Assembly: GCA_036583965.1 (NCBI GenBank) | Contig: JAZBQD010000001.1 | Coordinates: 28,492,597-28,556,596, forward strand | Length of the DNA stretch: 64,000 bases | DNA from: Prunella strophiata | Taxonomy: Eukaryota > Chordata > Aves > Passeriformes > Prunellidae | Direction of reading: 5' to 3' | Shown: in pieces, positions 40,337 through 53,818 of the stretch | Numbering within the stretch: position 1 is the stretch's first letter | Layout: each line of letters opens with the position of its first letter | The notes under the pieces: model-generated | The model's database searches: none | What the model saw: the letters and a program-made list of their open reading frames with translations, nothing else | Told to the model about the DNA's origin: nothing | Made by a program: the position numbers and the translations under genes

Positions 40337-43109
40337 AAAAAATCACACTCCAGCAAAACATGGCACCAATGCTTGGCAGACTACACGAAGATGACTTTTG
40401 TAAAATCAAAATAGCATTCTGCTTTCTAAGACACATTGTAAAGGAAAAGTAGTGAAACAGTATTGAGCTATAATAGAAATAAAAACATATATATATATAC
40501 ACACACATACTCCCACACAGAGAATGTATAGACACATAGAGAGGAAAATGTCTGTTTCAAAGTCCAGAGTAGGATTTCCCATTCACTAGGTAACTTAATC
40601 ATTGCTGTCTTAAAATAAGTTGGTTAAAGTACCAATTAAGATGCACAAGAAAGGAAACCTGTCCATCATCAGAAGTTATAGTTGGTACAACAATATTATA
40701 AATTATCTACATGCATATCCTTTCCCTTAGTGATTCCTTTGAGTAACACTGTTCCAGGAAGATGACATACACTCTTCATGCTATATTGCAATCAATGAAC
40801 TGATGGTTTTCTAGTGTATATGCATTTATACATACATGTGCTCCACAGAAATTACTCTGGCACCATTCTTGTGTGATTCCTGTTCAGCATGTGCACCAAA
40901 GCATGTACTTAATTTAAATTCTGTGGTTGAAGTTAGCTACGGGTTTGTGTCCTTCATCTATGCAGTTTAAATATCACAGGGAAATAACAATTTTGCTTGA
41001 TCTGATTTGGACTGGACTTCTACAGGTTTTGACTACAGCCCATCATATGCTGTGAACTCTTTCACCTCCTTAAAAACTGGGGTTTAGATCTGAAGATAGC
41101 ATTTTGAAAAAAATTCTTTAAGAACTGAAAACCCCACACATGTCACTAGCAAGAGCACAGGGGGACATGTATACACATAAAAGGCTTGAGTGTCACTGGC
41201 AATTGTATGCCATCTTCTATGCATTTCACAGTCTCCAAGCTAAAGGCACCTGAAAAGGCAGGAATTAAGTTTTTGATAGTTACCTTTACTCTTATACATC
41301 ACTGACCATGGACATGTTACATTGTATAACTCAGAATGCCTTAAAGACAGGCAGCAGCAAAACACATGTGCACATTGCCCCAACCCAATCCAATTTCTAG
41401 GGCACCCAGACTCCTGAATTTCTGATGAACTTTCCCATTCTGGTGCCCTCTGAGGTAGGTGAGACAAAGGTTAAGAGACAGAGCACACTAATGAAGAGAC
41501 AACTGAGACTGCCAAGTTTCCTGTTCCAGCAAACACTGGCACTGCTCCTGGAACAGAGGGGAATAGCAGTCTGTTAAAGTATTGTTGTATCCCACCGCTA
41601 AAACATCTGCAGAAATGAGGGGATTTACTCTTCTTTCCCCTCTCCTTTCTCCCAGCTTCTTGGACACTCAGACTTGCAATCTCTTGTGGACTCTATACCA
41701 CAACACTGACTTCAATCTCACAGCACAGACACACACTTTAATTTTATTTAACTCATAACACTAAGCTTCTGTAACAGCTTTTCAGAGCATTATACTGAGA
41801 ACTCTTAGAAAAAAAATGAAACCTTTTTTTGATCCCAAGGAGTAAGGAAAAGCATCCACATAATATTTTATTATATATTACTTGCTTTCAGTATTGAAAT
41901 TAAAGCTTTGGAGAAGGCTACAGAATATAAAATCCAAATCCCAAGAGTCAAGCTGAATATATCTAACACTGATTTCCATTGAAAGTTTTGTTATATGTAA
42001 TTGAGTACACTAAGACAGTATTTTCTATATTTGCATAACTAATACATTGCACTGGAAAAATATTAATTTTTAAGCTTTAAAAAATACTGTTTTAAAAATA
42101 TAGGTAGAACTATTTTGTGAATAACAATGTATGCTGAAACAACATCTCAACTCTCTCCAGAATTATTTCTTGAGGAATTAGAAGCATGGAAGTAAAGTAA
42201 TATAATGAAACTCTAAATTAAATAGTTCTAAACTAGTGTATTATCTGAAGAGAGATATAAGGGTAATCTAGCTTGTTACCAAATGGCATCTAGCTCATGT
42301 TCTGAGCACCCTTATTGTAGTGAGATATGTTTGCTCTCTTCTGAGAGTACATACACCTTCCTTTCTTAGCCATTAGGACTAAAATTAGTATTTAAGATTT
42401 GCAACAACATGGCATGTGAAAAGGTTAGTCCTAATATGACACTAATTTAAGTAGATCAAGAATGACTACCTGGATAAAAATACACATTCAGCCACATATG
42501 ATATGCTCAATGAAGAAAACAGGACAAAGTTCTGCATCATGGACCATAATGGTCACTGCTGTCATCAAAATCTACTCCTCAAAAATTAAAAATAAACAAC
42601 AAAAAGATTCCCCAACAAAACCACCACCTCAGAAAAACAAGATACACACATTATAAACAAAAATATCACCAAAACTACACACACTCCCCACACCTGACTC
42701 ATTTTCCCATTCTGTAGTTCCATGGAAGAGTTTAGTTGGCTTAGAAGAGGGTGTGAACATTAACTTTGTTATAATAAAATGAGTTTTCATCTCAGAGAAC
42801 TTTTAAAGCACATTACCTACAGCATGGAGACATGAAAACTGTCTAGCACACATGCCCTGACTGTATTAGATGTGCTTTCCAAGCTTAGAGAGAAGAGTTT
42901 AGTCCCCTTCCTTGTTTCTCAGGTCAGAAAGGGCTAACAGTACTTCAAAAGACAGCGCATACTCTCAGCTGCATAAGTTTTTCACTGTGGGGGGAATTAC
43001 AGTCCCAAAGGAAGCTCCTTTCTTCTGTTAAAAGGAGAAATTTTGGCTGCTGAGGGAGGCAGAGCTGTGGGAGAAGGTTTTTAATGAACTCAAGTAGAAA
43101 TTGTGTGAA

Positions 43110-43200
43110 TTAGCAGCTGCGTCACTGGATCAGGAGTCAGGAGCTATGTGCTCTATTCCTGGCTTTGTGACCTCAGGCAGATCAGTTTTACTTAATAATG
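43110..43200 (+). mobile_element. MIR-like CORE-SINE remnant
   Basis: The sequence CAGGAGTCAGGAG, followed by CTCTATTCCTGGCTTTGTGA and CCTCAGGCAGATCA, matches the amniote MIR/CORE-SINE core. That core reads AGGAGTCAGGAGACCTGGG, TTCTATTCCTGGCTCTG, TGTGACCTTGGGCAAGTCA. A deletion of about 15 bases separates GGCT from TGTGACC. The tRNA-like head is not recognisable. MIR copies are ancient, shared across amniotes, and some are conserved as regulatory DNA. Confidence 0.75.
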
Positions 43201-43563
43201 ACTGCACTACAAGTAATTGGCAGCCAAAAAAATCATGTCATGCAATACTCATACAGTACTGTTAGCCATTTTACGTTGCTTTTGGTTTAGTAGCAAATGA
43301 GACAGGAGGTGTCTCAGCCCTTCTGAAGAGCTCAAGTCCAAATGCAGAACCTGGTTTGCTGAGATGCCATATACTTGTACAGGGGAAAGCAAAGACTGAA
43401 TGGGTAGACAACAAGTGAGAAAGACATCCAACTAGTATGATTGCCCTAGACCTACTGGCCAAGCAAGGAGTAACAGCCAGGCAGCAACCACCATCCCCTC
43501 TGACTTGGTGTTTTCAAAAAATGTCATCAGTACCACAGAAAGAAATGGAAGAGTTACATATTT

Positions 43564-43581
43564 AAAAAAAAAAACAAAAAA

Positions 43582-43615
<34 letters not shown>
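43564..43615. repeat. Long A-rich tract ending in 33 uninterrupted A
   Basis: An A11 run, two C-interrupted A runs and a final pure A33 (43583-43615) are seen. I could not recognise a processed pseudogene or retroposon in the 200 bases upstream, nor flanking target-site duplications. Confidence 0.95.
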
Positions 43616-43617
<2 letters not shown>

Positions 43618-44804
43618 AGAAATCATCAAGCATTTTAACACAAAAGCCTGATAAAGTTACAGGATTGTAAGACTTGACTGGTCACAATGTCAAGCATACT
43701 GGGGAAAACCAGTGAAATGGAACAAATTATACAACAGGTCACATCTTGGCTTCTGAAAGCAACATGGATGGCTTAAAATTTGGAAGGGTGGAAGGATTAT
43801 TAATCCTCTAAACACTCTTTTATTACAAGACTATAAATCACTTAGCTATGTATTATAAAACAAGGACTATATCCCAAAGCCTAATACAATTTAGAAAGGC
43901 ATTATGCATCCTTTTCCCTTCTGGTTTTGCAGAGTCTTTCCCCTTTTGATATTAACCCAGACAACCTGTCTCTTCACATTAGCTTCAAGCTGCCTCTAAA
44001 CTTTCAGTGCACCCTGGGTATGAGATTTCTGTTCTCAATCTGCACCTTAACCAGTAAAATTTCTAGTTATACTGTCAATATTTTCCCTGGGTCAGGTCAA
44101 TATTTGATCTCCTGGCTTTTTTCATAAATGAAATTAATACTGCAGCAAGAAAAAAGCCCTCTGAGTTTTATCAGTTTTGAAACATAAGCTCAAAAAGGAA
44201 ACCTCAGGTGTCTTTTGAAAATGGAAGGAAAATATCCCAGCTATGAACTTTAGACAATGACTATAGTTTTTTTATTATCTACCTGTACTTACAAATTTAA
44301 AAAAAAAAAAATTGTATCTATTATTCTTCAGAAAGCCCCCCTAAATATTAGGATACATTAATCTAATCTGCTGCAAATTTAAAAAATTGTGCTACATTTG
44401 TGTTTTCCTTCCCCTTTCTACATAAATTTGTGTGGCTGGGGAGCTCAACAACGCAAAAGTTTGTTACAGCATAAATTCTTCATCAGAAGAACTACCCCAA
44501 GGCAGCATCCCCTGGTGTAGCTGATCTCCAGCTGCATTAACAGCTGTTTACTGCAGTGCTCATGTACAGTGTCCAGTTTGCCATAGTGAAAATAAAAATG
44601 TACAACGAAAAGCCCACACAGCATTTTTCACCTCTCTTTGCTATGCAGAAAAAGGTGAAATGTCCTGTTGTGGGGCAAGAGAGCTTGTACAGTTCATCCT
44701 CAGAGAGCAGGAATGGCCTCAGACATGACAGGCTGTGACTTGGCAAGTACAGCTCAAAGCTGGGTGTCTCAGCACTGTGACAGCACACTGTCATCACAAC
44801 GGGC

Positions 44805-44960
44805 CCCTGGCCAGGTAATAATTAGCATTGACTCCATACTCACAGAAGGCTGATCAATGTCTGTCTTTAATAAGAAACCCATTGCTCTTATAGACAGCTA
44901 TAATACACGTTGACCTCATTGGTCCTTTAATTAAAACACCATCACCATTGGCTAGTTAAG
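44805..44960. promoter_or_regulatory. Candidate conserved regulatory element
   Basis: This stretch reads as complex, non-repetitive sequence dense in factor-like motifs: GGTAATAATTAGCATT, GGCTGATCAATGTC, ACGTTGACCTCATTGG (containing an AGGTCA half-site on the minus strand) and CCTTTAATTAAAACACC. Such composition is typical of vertebrate conserved noncoding elements, but conservation cannot be judged from one sequence. Confidence 0.22.
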
Positions 44961-46895
44961 AAACCACCCTTTGGTAAACAAATCTCCCTAACACGTTCCA
45001 CATGTTCACAATACCAGGTGCAGCAAGTGAAGATAAGAATTGTTTCTCATTCTTTTCTCTGATCTTCTCACAGCCTTTCCCCAGCAGGATGCCTGGGAAA
45101 GTTGTCTGTTGCTCTCTGTGGCCAGAGAGCTGCTGCCACAGCACACAAACTCAGAACAGCTTGGCTCTGTGCATCCCAGGATCAAAGGCAAAAGCCTCAC
45201 AGACTGAAGCCCTCTTCTCTAGAAACACATCATCAGCTTCAACACCTACAAAATATTAGCTTAAATCCAGCAGCATGAGGAGAATACCTTTGTAAAAGGC
45301 TTTTCAGCTCCAGTCTAGTAAAATCAGAGTGCTCAGCTAAATTAAAAGCTGGATTTTTTTTTATATCATTCAGGAACAATTACACTTATATTATACTCAA
45401 ACTGTGAATTTGAAATCTCATATTTGGTTGCTAGTATAAGCACATCGTTTTTCTATTCCTTTTGTAGTATTTATCACCAACACACAACCATATGCCATAC
45501 AAAATTATTGAAAAATTGTGAGAACCAAGAGTGTGTTTAGAAGAGATACATTTTATTTCTGCAATCAAGTAGCATTATAATGGAGTTTCTAAAGACTGAA
45601 ATATTTCAATTATTATTTAGTGGGAATGAATGTAAAGTGTTTTGTACTTTTCCTATATTTCCTGCCTATATTTGCATGAACTTTGTTGAAAGAAACCAGT
45701 CTTGTCTTTTCTAACAAGCTAGAAAGGTTGAAGTCCTATCCCAATATGAAAATAAACACATTAAGAAAATGCTAGAACAGACAGATCACATGTGCTTTCT
45801 ACTACCTAGAGCATAACACCAGCAGGTTTCAGAAAATGGAAATTCTCCAATCCCATATTACTCCAGTAATATTTGCAAGAGTTAGTTATGTAAACCTCTA
45901 TCACTTCTCCAGTAACATGGTAAAATGACCCACAACCAGCAGAACACAGCAGCCTGGTACAGTGACCAAAGGCAGTGAGAGCAAACATCACCAGGTGGAT
46001 GCCAGGCACAGCCAGGAGAGCCCCACACCAAAGGGTTTGCCTGTGACATAAGCCAGGCTCAGCTGCCTCTGACCACTCTTCACACCCACCATATGTCATT
46101 TCACACCATGAGATCCCTTCCCAGAGCACAGAATAAGAAGATGACCCCTATTGGCCCCTTTTGCATTTAAATCCCACAGACCAAGGACACACTTCGGCAG
46201 GAAGACATTCTGAGCTTATTATTGCTGCTCTTTGTTTTGTGTACTTGTGAAACATGAAACCAATGCTCAGTTATACATCATGGAATAAAAACACCTGGCT
46301 CAAGTGCCTGCTCAAATATTAGTCATAATGTAAATTACTAGTATAGAACCTCTGCAAAGATAATTTCTTGATCTACTTCCCAGTGCCCAGCAGGCAACAA
46401 GACACTTTCCACAGAAAGAAGCCAGCTGAACTTCTCTTGTTCCTTTGAGGAAGTCTGGATTACAGGACAAGGAAACAGCAGCCACAGAAAGACCCATAAC
46501 AGTCTGTGTGTTGCAGGCAAGAGCTGCAGCCTTGCTGAGGACTGAGCAGCAGAAGCCAGCCTCTCTAGGCAGCACCCCACATACAGCAGCAGCCAAGGAG
46601 CCTCTGGGCATCCTGGGCTGCCAGCAGCTCCTGCTGCAGGATGGGCAGCAACAGGACTGTGCCTCCTCAGGCACCAGAGAAGGAAGTTCCCATAAGAGCA
46701 GGATCTGGGGCAAGAAATAGTCTGCTTAAGTGTGTGCAAACCCAATTTCCTTCCTGATGTCCTGTCCTTTCCTCCCTTCAGTAAGGCATGGCTTTATTAG
46801 GTTTCTTGGCAAAGAGCAGTTTGTTCAGCACAAGGGCAATTAGTTTAAATATAGTTTAAATTTTCTGTGTAGGAACTTAAACCAGTATTTGTAAA

Positions 46896-46923
46896 TGACC
46901 TCTAAAGGGTCCTTTAGAGGTCA
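46896..46923. promoter_or_regulatory. 13-bp inverted repeat with everted AGGTCA half-sites
   Basis: TGACCTCTAAAGG (46896-46908) and CCTTTAGAGGTCA (46911-46923) are exact reverse complements around a GT spacer. The outer hexamers TGACCT and AGGTCA are nuclear-receptor half-sites in everted orientation. It can equally be read as a hairpin with a 13-bp stem and a two-base loop. Function is inferred only. Confidence 0.35.
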
Positions 46924-49900
46924 ACAGCACCTGACAGCAAGTTAGAGGTTCACTGCAGTAATAAGCAAACCAATGCTGCTTGCTTACTCACTGTATAGAC
47001 AGTCTAGTAACCAGATAGTAACTGCTCACAGTTGCAGGGTAGCAGGGGAAAGCACTTGGATTTTCAGCTGCCAATTCAAGAAAAAAAAATTGAAATGTAT
47101 CAACAAAATTTCCCTCCTTTCTTAACAGAGAAGGAAGAAAAGGGGCACACTTCCCTTGTCCTAGCACTCCTCCTCTCTGTCCTCAGATCAAGAAAGCAGT
47201 CTGGGATTACAATTGCTCAGCAATTACTGAGCTAATGCTCTGAAAAGTACAAGCCCCTTTGTCCTCTAGGGGCCCTGTTCTTGTGCTTCCAGCAGAAGAC
47301 TTTCTACAAGAGAAAGTTCTGACATATTCATTTCTTTCCATTAATGAAATACTGCTAAGGGTAAATACCTTTTAACCGAAATTATCTGTTATCACCAGCA
47401 AGACTGAGTACCATAAAAAAAGCCTAATATTGTATTCTGTAACAAGACATGGATCACATGTATTTGTGCTACCTTGTAATGGAGATAATTTAGGGGGGGA
47501 GAGAGAGAGAGGATTTGAAACAATTTGCACAAAAATCTAGCAAAGCGACAATCCGTAAAAACCCAGCTGTAATTCAGCTCTCAAGATTCTTCAAGGCAAT
47601 ATGTAAAACTAGTTGTGGCTTTCAGTCAATTACACAGAAAAAGGCTCCCCAGGCAAGTCCAGATGCTTAACCAGAGCTTTGCTCAAAAGCCAGAGAACAG
47701 AACAGGACGTCACTGAAGATGGGAACACGTGGAAGCAAACTGCTTTCATGCAGCTGCATGGGGAAAAAAAAGCTACAACAGAGACAATGAAGGATGTTGA
47801 ACTAAATAAAATGGTTTGTAACAGTCATCAGATTAAAAAAAAAAAACATGTTAGTAAACCTTTACTGCCCCATCTAAATACAAATAATTCCTTAAACAGA
47901 GACAGCACATAGCATGATGGGGCTCAGCAATGTGGACCTACTCAGCCAAAAACAATCACTGAAGTCAGAGCTATTCCTCCAAGTATTTGACAAAACCACC
48001 TCTCTCCTGCTCACCTGGCTCACTCTGGAGCCCCTGACTTGGCTCTGCTGTCACACTTGTTAACCCATGCAGGGGCTGAGTCTCCAGGCCAGCCATCGCT
48101 CTGCAAACACCATTTCCCAAGAGGCAACAAATGAGCGTCCGCTGGCCTGTTTCCACCTCAGATGTATTGCACTCTAGGGAGAATAAATCTCAATATCCAA
48201 GGAAAAACAATCAATGTAAACTTATTACAAACACACAGTTTATTAACTTATTTTTTAAAGTTATTCAAAGTATCATGTTTTTTTCTTCATTAAGTTTTGC
48301 TGCCTTTTCTTTACCCCCATTATTTGACTAACAGGAAGTCAGAGAAGATAGTAAAAGTTAGTTTTAAAAGTACCTACTTCTTCCTGTCTTAAAATCAAAG
48401 TATTCCCTAGTTATTGAAAAAAAAAATTAACAGTATTATTTTATACCAAGACAAAACAGTTCACATTTGCCTGTTAGTAATAAATAACAACATTCACTCC
48501 AAGTAGTCACAGACTTGGACACACAGCTGAAATTGCAATATGGGTACTGATGGATGAACCAAAATAATCCGTGGCTTTTCCTTTATACTTTATATATCAC
48601 ATCAGGCATCATTCCTGCCTCAACACTCAGGCTAAGAAGCAACAGCCACCCCAAGCTGCTGCTTAGGTATCACCAGAGTTTTAGTGGGGGAAAAGGGACC
48701 TCAACCAGATAAAGAAGGGAGCAGAAAGCCCCAGATATTCGAGGTCTGTCTGCCCTCACATCTCTGGGGCTGCCAAGTCACCTCCTCACATTTCACATCT
48801 GAGTTACTGCTCCTGGCCCCATTATTCCAAATTTTCCTCCTAACAAGCATCCCTTTGCCATTCATTTACCTAAGACAAATGCAGCAAATTCAGCACCAGA
48901 AGTTGCTTCAGAGCTGCATCAAATACTGTAAATGTCAAGGATGAGTATTTATTTTTTTGTCTGTTTTACAAATACCTTACACTGTATTATACCAAACCAA
49001 GAGGCTTGGGGAGGTGGAGATGTGTATCCTTCTGTTTGTACAATTTATTTTATTCAGTATGCAGCATTTTCTACAGCTGCAGCACCATATTTGGCAGGAA
49101 GAAATTCAATAAAAGTATTCTTAACCTCCAAGGAAGCTGAGGTTAAAGAGCCCTCTACTGAAAGTTGTGTTTTCTCACAAGTTTGCTACACTTCACAACC
49201 TCTTATTCTCCTCCACATGGCTCAGAACAGTTGCATTGATCACTCAAACAATAACAGCATAACCTCCCTCCTATAGCCAATACTGTCAAACAGTCAAATC
49301 CTGGAGATATTGACCATGTTTATTAAAAATGCTTTCTCATTCCACTGATAGCAACAGTGCTCACTAAGCCTGAACTTTTAATTGCCCAATATAACCAGAG
49401 AACAGTCTTCAAGGCCTAGATAACTAAAGTCTAGAAATTTGCATGTACCCAGGTGTTCTGCAGGCAATGAAGAAGAATATGCAGTTCTTCCTCCAAAAAG
49501 TGTACTGCATAACTTTTTAATCACTTTATTTGAGAAAAAAAAAAAAAAAGCTATGGAGTAAATAGAAGAGTGTTGATGGTTTCAAGTTTTACAGAACACC
49601 AATTAAATTCCTTTTCAGTACAAAACTCAATGTAAAAAAAGAAAAATATGAGAGACTGTAAATAAATTACAGCAAACTTTCCATTGATGGCAACTGGAGG
49701 ATAAAACACACAGTTATCTGACACAGAGAAGGTTAAGAGGACAAAAGAATGAATTTGGTGGACATGAAAAATTGAAGGCAAGACAAATTCGGAACTGATG
49801 TCAGGCCACACATTTTAATTGCGGAACTGAATGCCAGACATTAACACAGAGCCGGGGTCATCCAGAGAACCATCAAAGGGCACTTGGGGGACATTGGGCA

Positions 49901-50857
49901 CTGGGGTGCAGCAACTTTCTACAGAAAATCTTACTGCTCTTTACTTGCTTGTGCTGTAACTGTGTTATATGAAATAGCTAATATGAACTGGGGTGCTCCT
50001 TCAAGACAATGAAAAAAAAAAACAAACCACAAAGAAAGAAAATAGTCATACCACTGAGGTTGTCAATCATAAGCAAAAGAAAACTACAGTCATTCAAAAT
50101 AAACTGCCCCTTTGGAGCTGAGGTCACCTTGTCAATATCAATCTTCTCATTTTAATGCACATTAAGAGCTATTGGAGTGTCCCCTTTCATCCTATGACTG
50201 TGACTTGACCTTACTGACACTACTGAATACAATATGGTCATTTAGGGATGTGGTAATTATTGGTAACTGCACTAACAAAGTTAGTAGCACACATCATTGC
50301 TCTGGCTTGTATTGCCACCTGGCCTTTATTTTAAGAGATTTATTCTCATTTCATATGCCTTGACACAAATTGCATACACATCAGTCCCCTATTTACAGTT
50401 ATTTTCCATGGGATTCCCATGACAGTTTCTACTAAAAAAAGAGTATTTTCACCTGAAAAAAAGCCAAAACAAAGCTGTTGCTTAAAAAGTCTGAATTAAG
50501 CCTATAAAAACAGCACACAAAAAGTCCTACAATCTTGTCATAGGACCATCCTGTATTCCCTATCTTCTGTCAAAATACAAGACAACTGGGTCAAGAGTGA
50601 GATGTCAGGTGTTGCAGCCTGTCACTGCAGAGGTGACACAACACACAACATCTCTGATAAGTACCAGCCCATCAGAAGCAAACCCCACCAAATTGCACCT
50701 TCCTCTCACCAGGATTATACTCCTCTTCCAAAATGAATCCAAAGGTAAAACTGTCTCCAAGACTCAAGATGGGAAAAGCAGGTGCCCAAGACCTGTACCC
50801 ATACTCCTTTTTGCACGACTCCTGCACAGCTGCAGCCTTGTGAGCCCGAGAGGTGGC

Positions 50858-50890
50858 TGTGCCAGGGCAGCAGTGGCCAGCCCTGGCACA
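50858..50890. repeat. 11-bp stem inverted repeat in a GC-rich stretch
   Basis: TGTGCCAGGGC (50858-50868) pairs exactly with GCCCTGGCACA (50880-50890) across an 11-base loop. The surrounding 50770-50960 is GC-rich and CAG/CTG-rich but not CpG-rich. No small-RNA family is recognised. Confidence 0.6.
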
Positions 50891-51049
50891 ATCACCAGCT
50901 GCTGCACTGCTGCCAGAGATAAGGCACAGTGCTTCCTCAGGCAGCAGCTTCCTTCGGTCTGAAATTGCCTTTACTGATTTACTGACGAAGACATATAATG
51001 TGATCACCGCAGAGATGACTTTTTGTTAAAAGGAAAGAGAAATAATCAA

Positions 51050-51085
51050 TAGAAGCTTGGGCTGGAAAGGGACCTTGGAATTGAT
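51050..51085 (-). mobile_element. Possible short CR1 remnant
   Basis: AAGCTTGGGCTGGAAAGGGACCTTGG resembles the CR1 3'-end segment GTTTGGGTTGGAAGGGACCTT in reverse-complement orientation. The similarity is lost within a few dozen bases on either side, so this is a weak call. Confidence 0.35.
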
Positions 51086-53818
51086 TTGGAGATGACATGC
51101 TGGGCTTAGGCCCAAAGCAGAGATCCTGGCCAAGCAGTCTAATGCTTTTAGAGTTCATTTAAAGATGACCCAAAATTAAATTTCCAATTGTAGGGGTCTA
51201 ATTCACTCCAGATTGTTTAGAAACACTGCTAAGAAAAAAGAAAAATCCCAACACAAATACCCTTCAGAGGTTTTGGAGTTCAACTTCATAAATTTTTAAG
51301 CAGACCTTGTATTTTACCCCGTATTTGTTCACTTTTGTTGCTATAGGTTGTCACATTCTCCTAACCCAGAAGACCAATCAGAGGCAAGTTTCTCCGACAG
51401 CTTGCAAAACAGTGTTTTCTTCACACTGTTTCAATTCAGTGTTACTTCTGCCATAGACAGACCCACATTTTAAAAGCTATCTATTTTCCCCTGAAATAGA
51501 TACAAAATGCAGTAGCAAAATGGCACAATACTCCACCTATTTAGCACTCAAAAATATTTACACCTCATTTTGCCATATCACAAGCAAAACTTGAGAAGTT
51601 ACCTGGCTTTAGAGATTGCCACACATTCATCCCTCCAGACTGCAGCAGTCCCATCACATCAGATTCATCTGCAGTGCAGTCTTACCTGCCAACTGCGCCA
51701 GCAGCATTTGCTTCACAAGTGAGAGAAAAGCGAGAATAAACCCCATGGTGATGACCCGGCAAAAGGTCACTGAATCTCACTCTGCTGTGAAATGCCACTG
51801 AAGACATCCAGAAAAAGATCCAGAGCACCAGAAATGCAGCAGTGACAGAAAACCTGTCATCTGTTACTCTGAGAATTTCAGTAGCTCCAGCAGGCTGAGC
51901 AGTACCTTTGCAGAGTTCTCTATGCCAAAGCCCCAGTGTTTTCCCCTAAAGAAAGTATCACTCTGCAAAGACAAGGGAGATGGGGGTGAACGTGGTGGAA
52001 AGAAGAGGGGAAATGGAGATGAAAAACACTTCTTGCAAGTGAGTCATACCCACTTTGACTGTTTCTTCAGCTGTGTCTTGACAAACAATTAATGGTAGAT
52101 TTTCACACTATCACTCATTTGGCAGAAGATATTTAAGTCAATACAAAACACAGATCGGATTTCAAATTAGCAAGATCACCAATGAATTATATGACGAGAA
52201 CGATAGCAAGCCTGTGCTGGCACCAGCCTTCAGCTTGCCACCTGGTATTCCAGATTGCACTGATTCCAGCCTGTGCTGGTCCCCACCACCTGGTGCATTG
52301 CAAAATGCCTCTTGTGCAGTACTGCAAGGCTTTCTGAGCAGCCCTCCTGGAAGGAGAGCCCTTCTGTTTCCAAGGTCACCCACACTTCCAAGAAACAGCC
52401 TTGCAGAAAGGCTGCTGGGCTCCATCAGGCCTTTATGTGCATCTCAGCACCATAAGAATCATAAACCACTTCAGCCTGCTGACTGACCAGTGATCCAATC
52501 ACTGCACTCCTCCTCACGACCAGGACTACTTTCTCATGCCCATTTTGCTCATTGAAGACAGCTGTACTCCTCCTTGACACGATCCACAGTGAGCACCCCA
52601 CTCCAAAAGGGTGTGTATGCTTCCACACAAATCAGCTTCTCCTTGCTGCCAGAACTTTATGGACCAGCTCTTTTCCTCTCCCTTTCAGCCAGTTTGATAA
52701 CAGCTCATGCCCATCTCCTGGTCACAGCTGGGGCCAGACCATGCAGTGAAGCATGCCCAGGTGTGCCCAGAGCACCCCTCAGAAAACCCTACTGTTTCTG
52801 GGTAGGGGGCATCTTGTGCTGTATTATCTGACCAGGGAGAAGAACTTCCTAAATGTAAGCAGACAAATTCCTATTCCAGAAACTATACAGGGAAAGATCT
52901 GTTGCTATATTTAGCAACAGATAATTTTGTAAGTCCAAACAATAGTGAAATAATCAACTGTAGAGCAGGAGAGGTCACATGTCTAATCTACATTGATGAG
53001 CAGAGAGAAGTCATGCCAGGGTCCAGACCAGATTCCCCACTGAAGCCTCACTTCTGGCAGAAGTAAATCACAACTACTGCTGCATGCAGGCAGCTCTGCA
53101 TTGCTATTTATCTTCTTTAAAACTAACAGCAAAAAACTCCAGGGGTGAGGCCTGAAGAAAAATTGGCAGAGACTGCAAGACTTGGCCAGGGCCTCTCTAG
53201 GAGTGCTCACAAGGACACAGCATGCAGTACCTGGTGCTCTAGCCATTGTCACCCCCAGGGACACAGCAGCTGGAACCCATGCCAGAGCACAATGTTCAGA
53301 AAACAGCACAATCTAAAAAACATCAGCCCAGCCAGCCCCTTGCCCTACATGTAGCAAATAACAGGACTGAGAAAATTCATAAAAACAACAGCATACTTAG
53401 CTTAGAAAGACATTTTCTTACATTAATTGGAGGCTTCTAAAGAGATTTCCAGCAATGCCAAGGAATCAGTAATGCAGCAGATCCTTGCCTTCTTACTTGG
53501 TTCCACCACCTTCTTCCAAGCAGCCTTCACAAGGCTGGGTTCAACCTTTACATGGACCAACTTGAGCCACCTGGCACTGAAGATTTGAGGCAGAAACACC
53601 TGCAAGGCAAGGTGTAGCAGATCAGTTATCACTCACCTTAATCAGAAAAGCCTGTGTCTTATCTGCTACATCACAGAAGCCTAGCAAATGTTCTGGGATC
53701 TAGTTAGCAGACCAGTGGGGAGGGGAGCCAAGGGATTGCCAGGACACACACAGCCTGCAGTGCTGGGGCTACAGCTGAGCTCCAGGGGCAAAACAAGTGC
53801 AGGAGAGCTAGAGATGGA

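Larger units (their letters stand above)
18621..43109. other. Noncoding intergenic sequence
   Basis: A long AT-rich block in which only an LTR fragment, simple repeats and small palindromes can be named. The best open frame, 26071-26463 plus (130 codons), shows no recognisable motif, is overlapped by an opposite-strand frame and is not in a splice context I can defend. Confidence 0.65.
43201..53818. other. Noncoding intergenic sequence
   Basis: AT-rich sequence with two moderately GC-rich, CAG/CTG-rich patches at about 46440-46720 and 50770-50960. These patches support overlapping chance ORFs on both strands (up to 135 codons) with no recognisable protein features. Hairpins and a candidate regulatory block are listed separately. 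Confidence 0.65.

Noticed and set aside
46312..46745. Two overlapping minus-strand open frames of 133 and 135 codons, with a 91-codon frame opposite
   Set aside because: All three lie in a GC-richer CAG/CTG patch where stop codons are rare by composition. The peptides are cysteine- and leucine-rich without recognisable domains, and no splice or promoter context supports them.
50597..51007. Overlapping 121-codon (plus) and 111-codon (minus) open frames
   Set aside because: They occupy the same GC-rich, hairpin-forming stretch and have no recognisable domain. Base composition explains the lack of stops.
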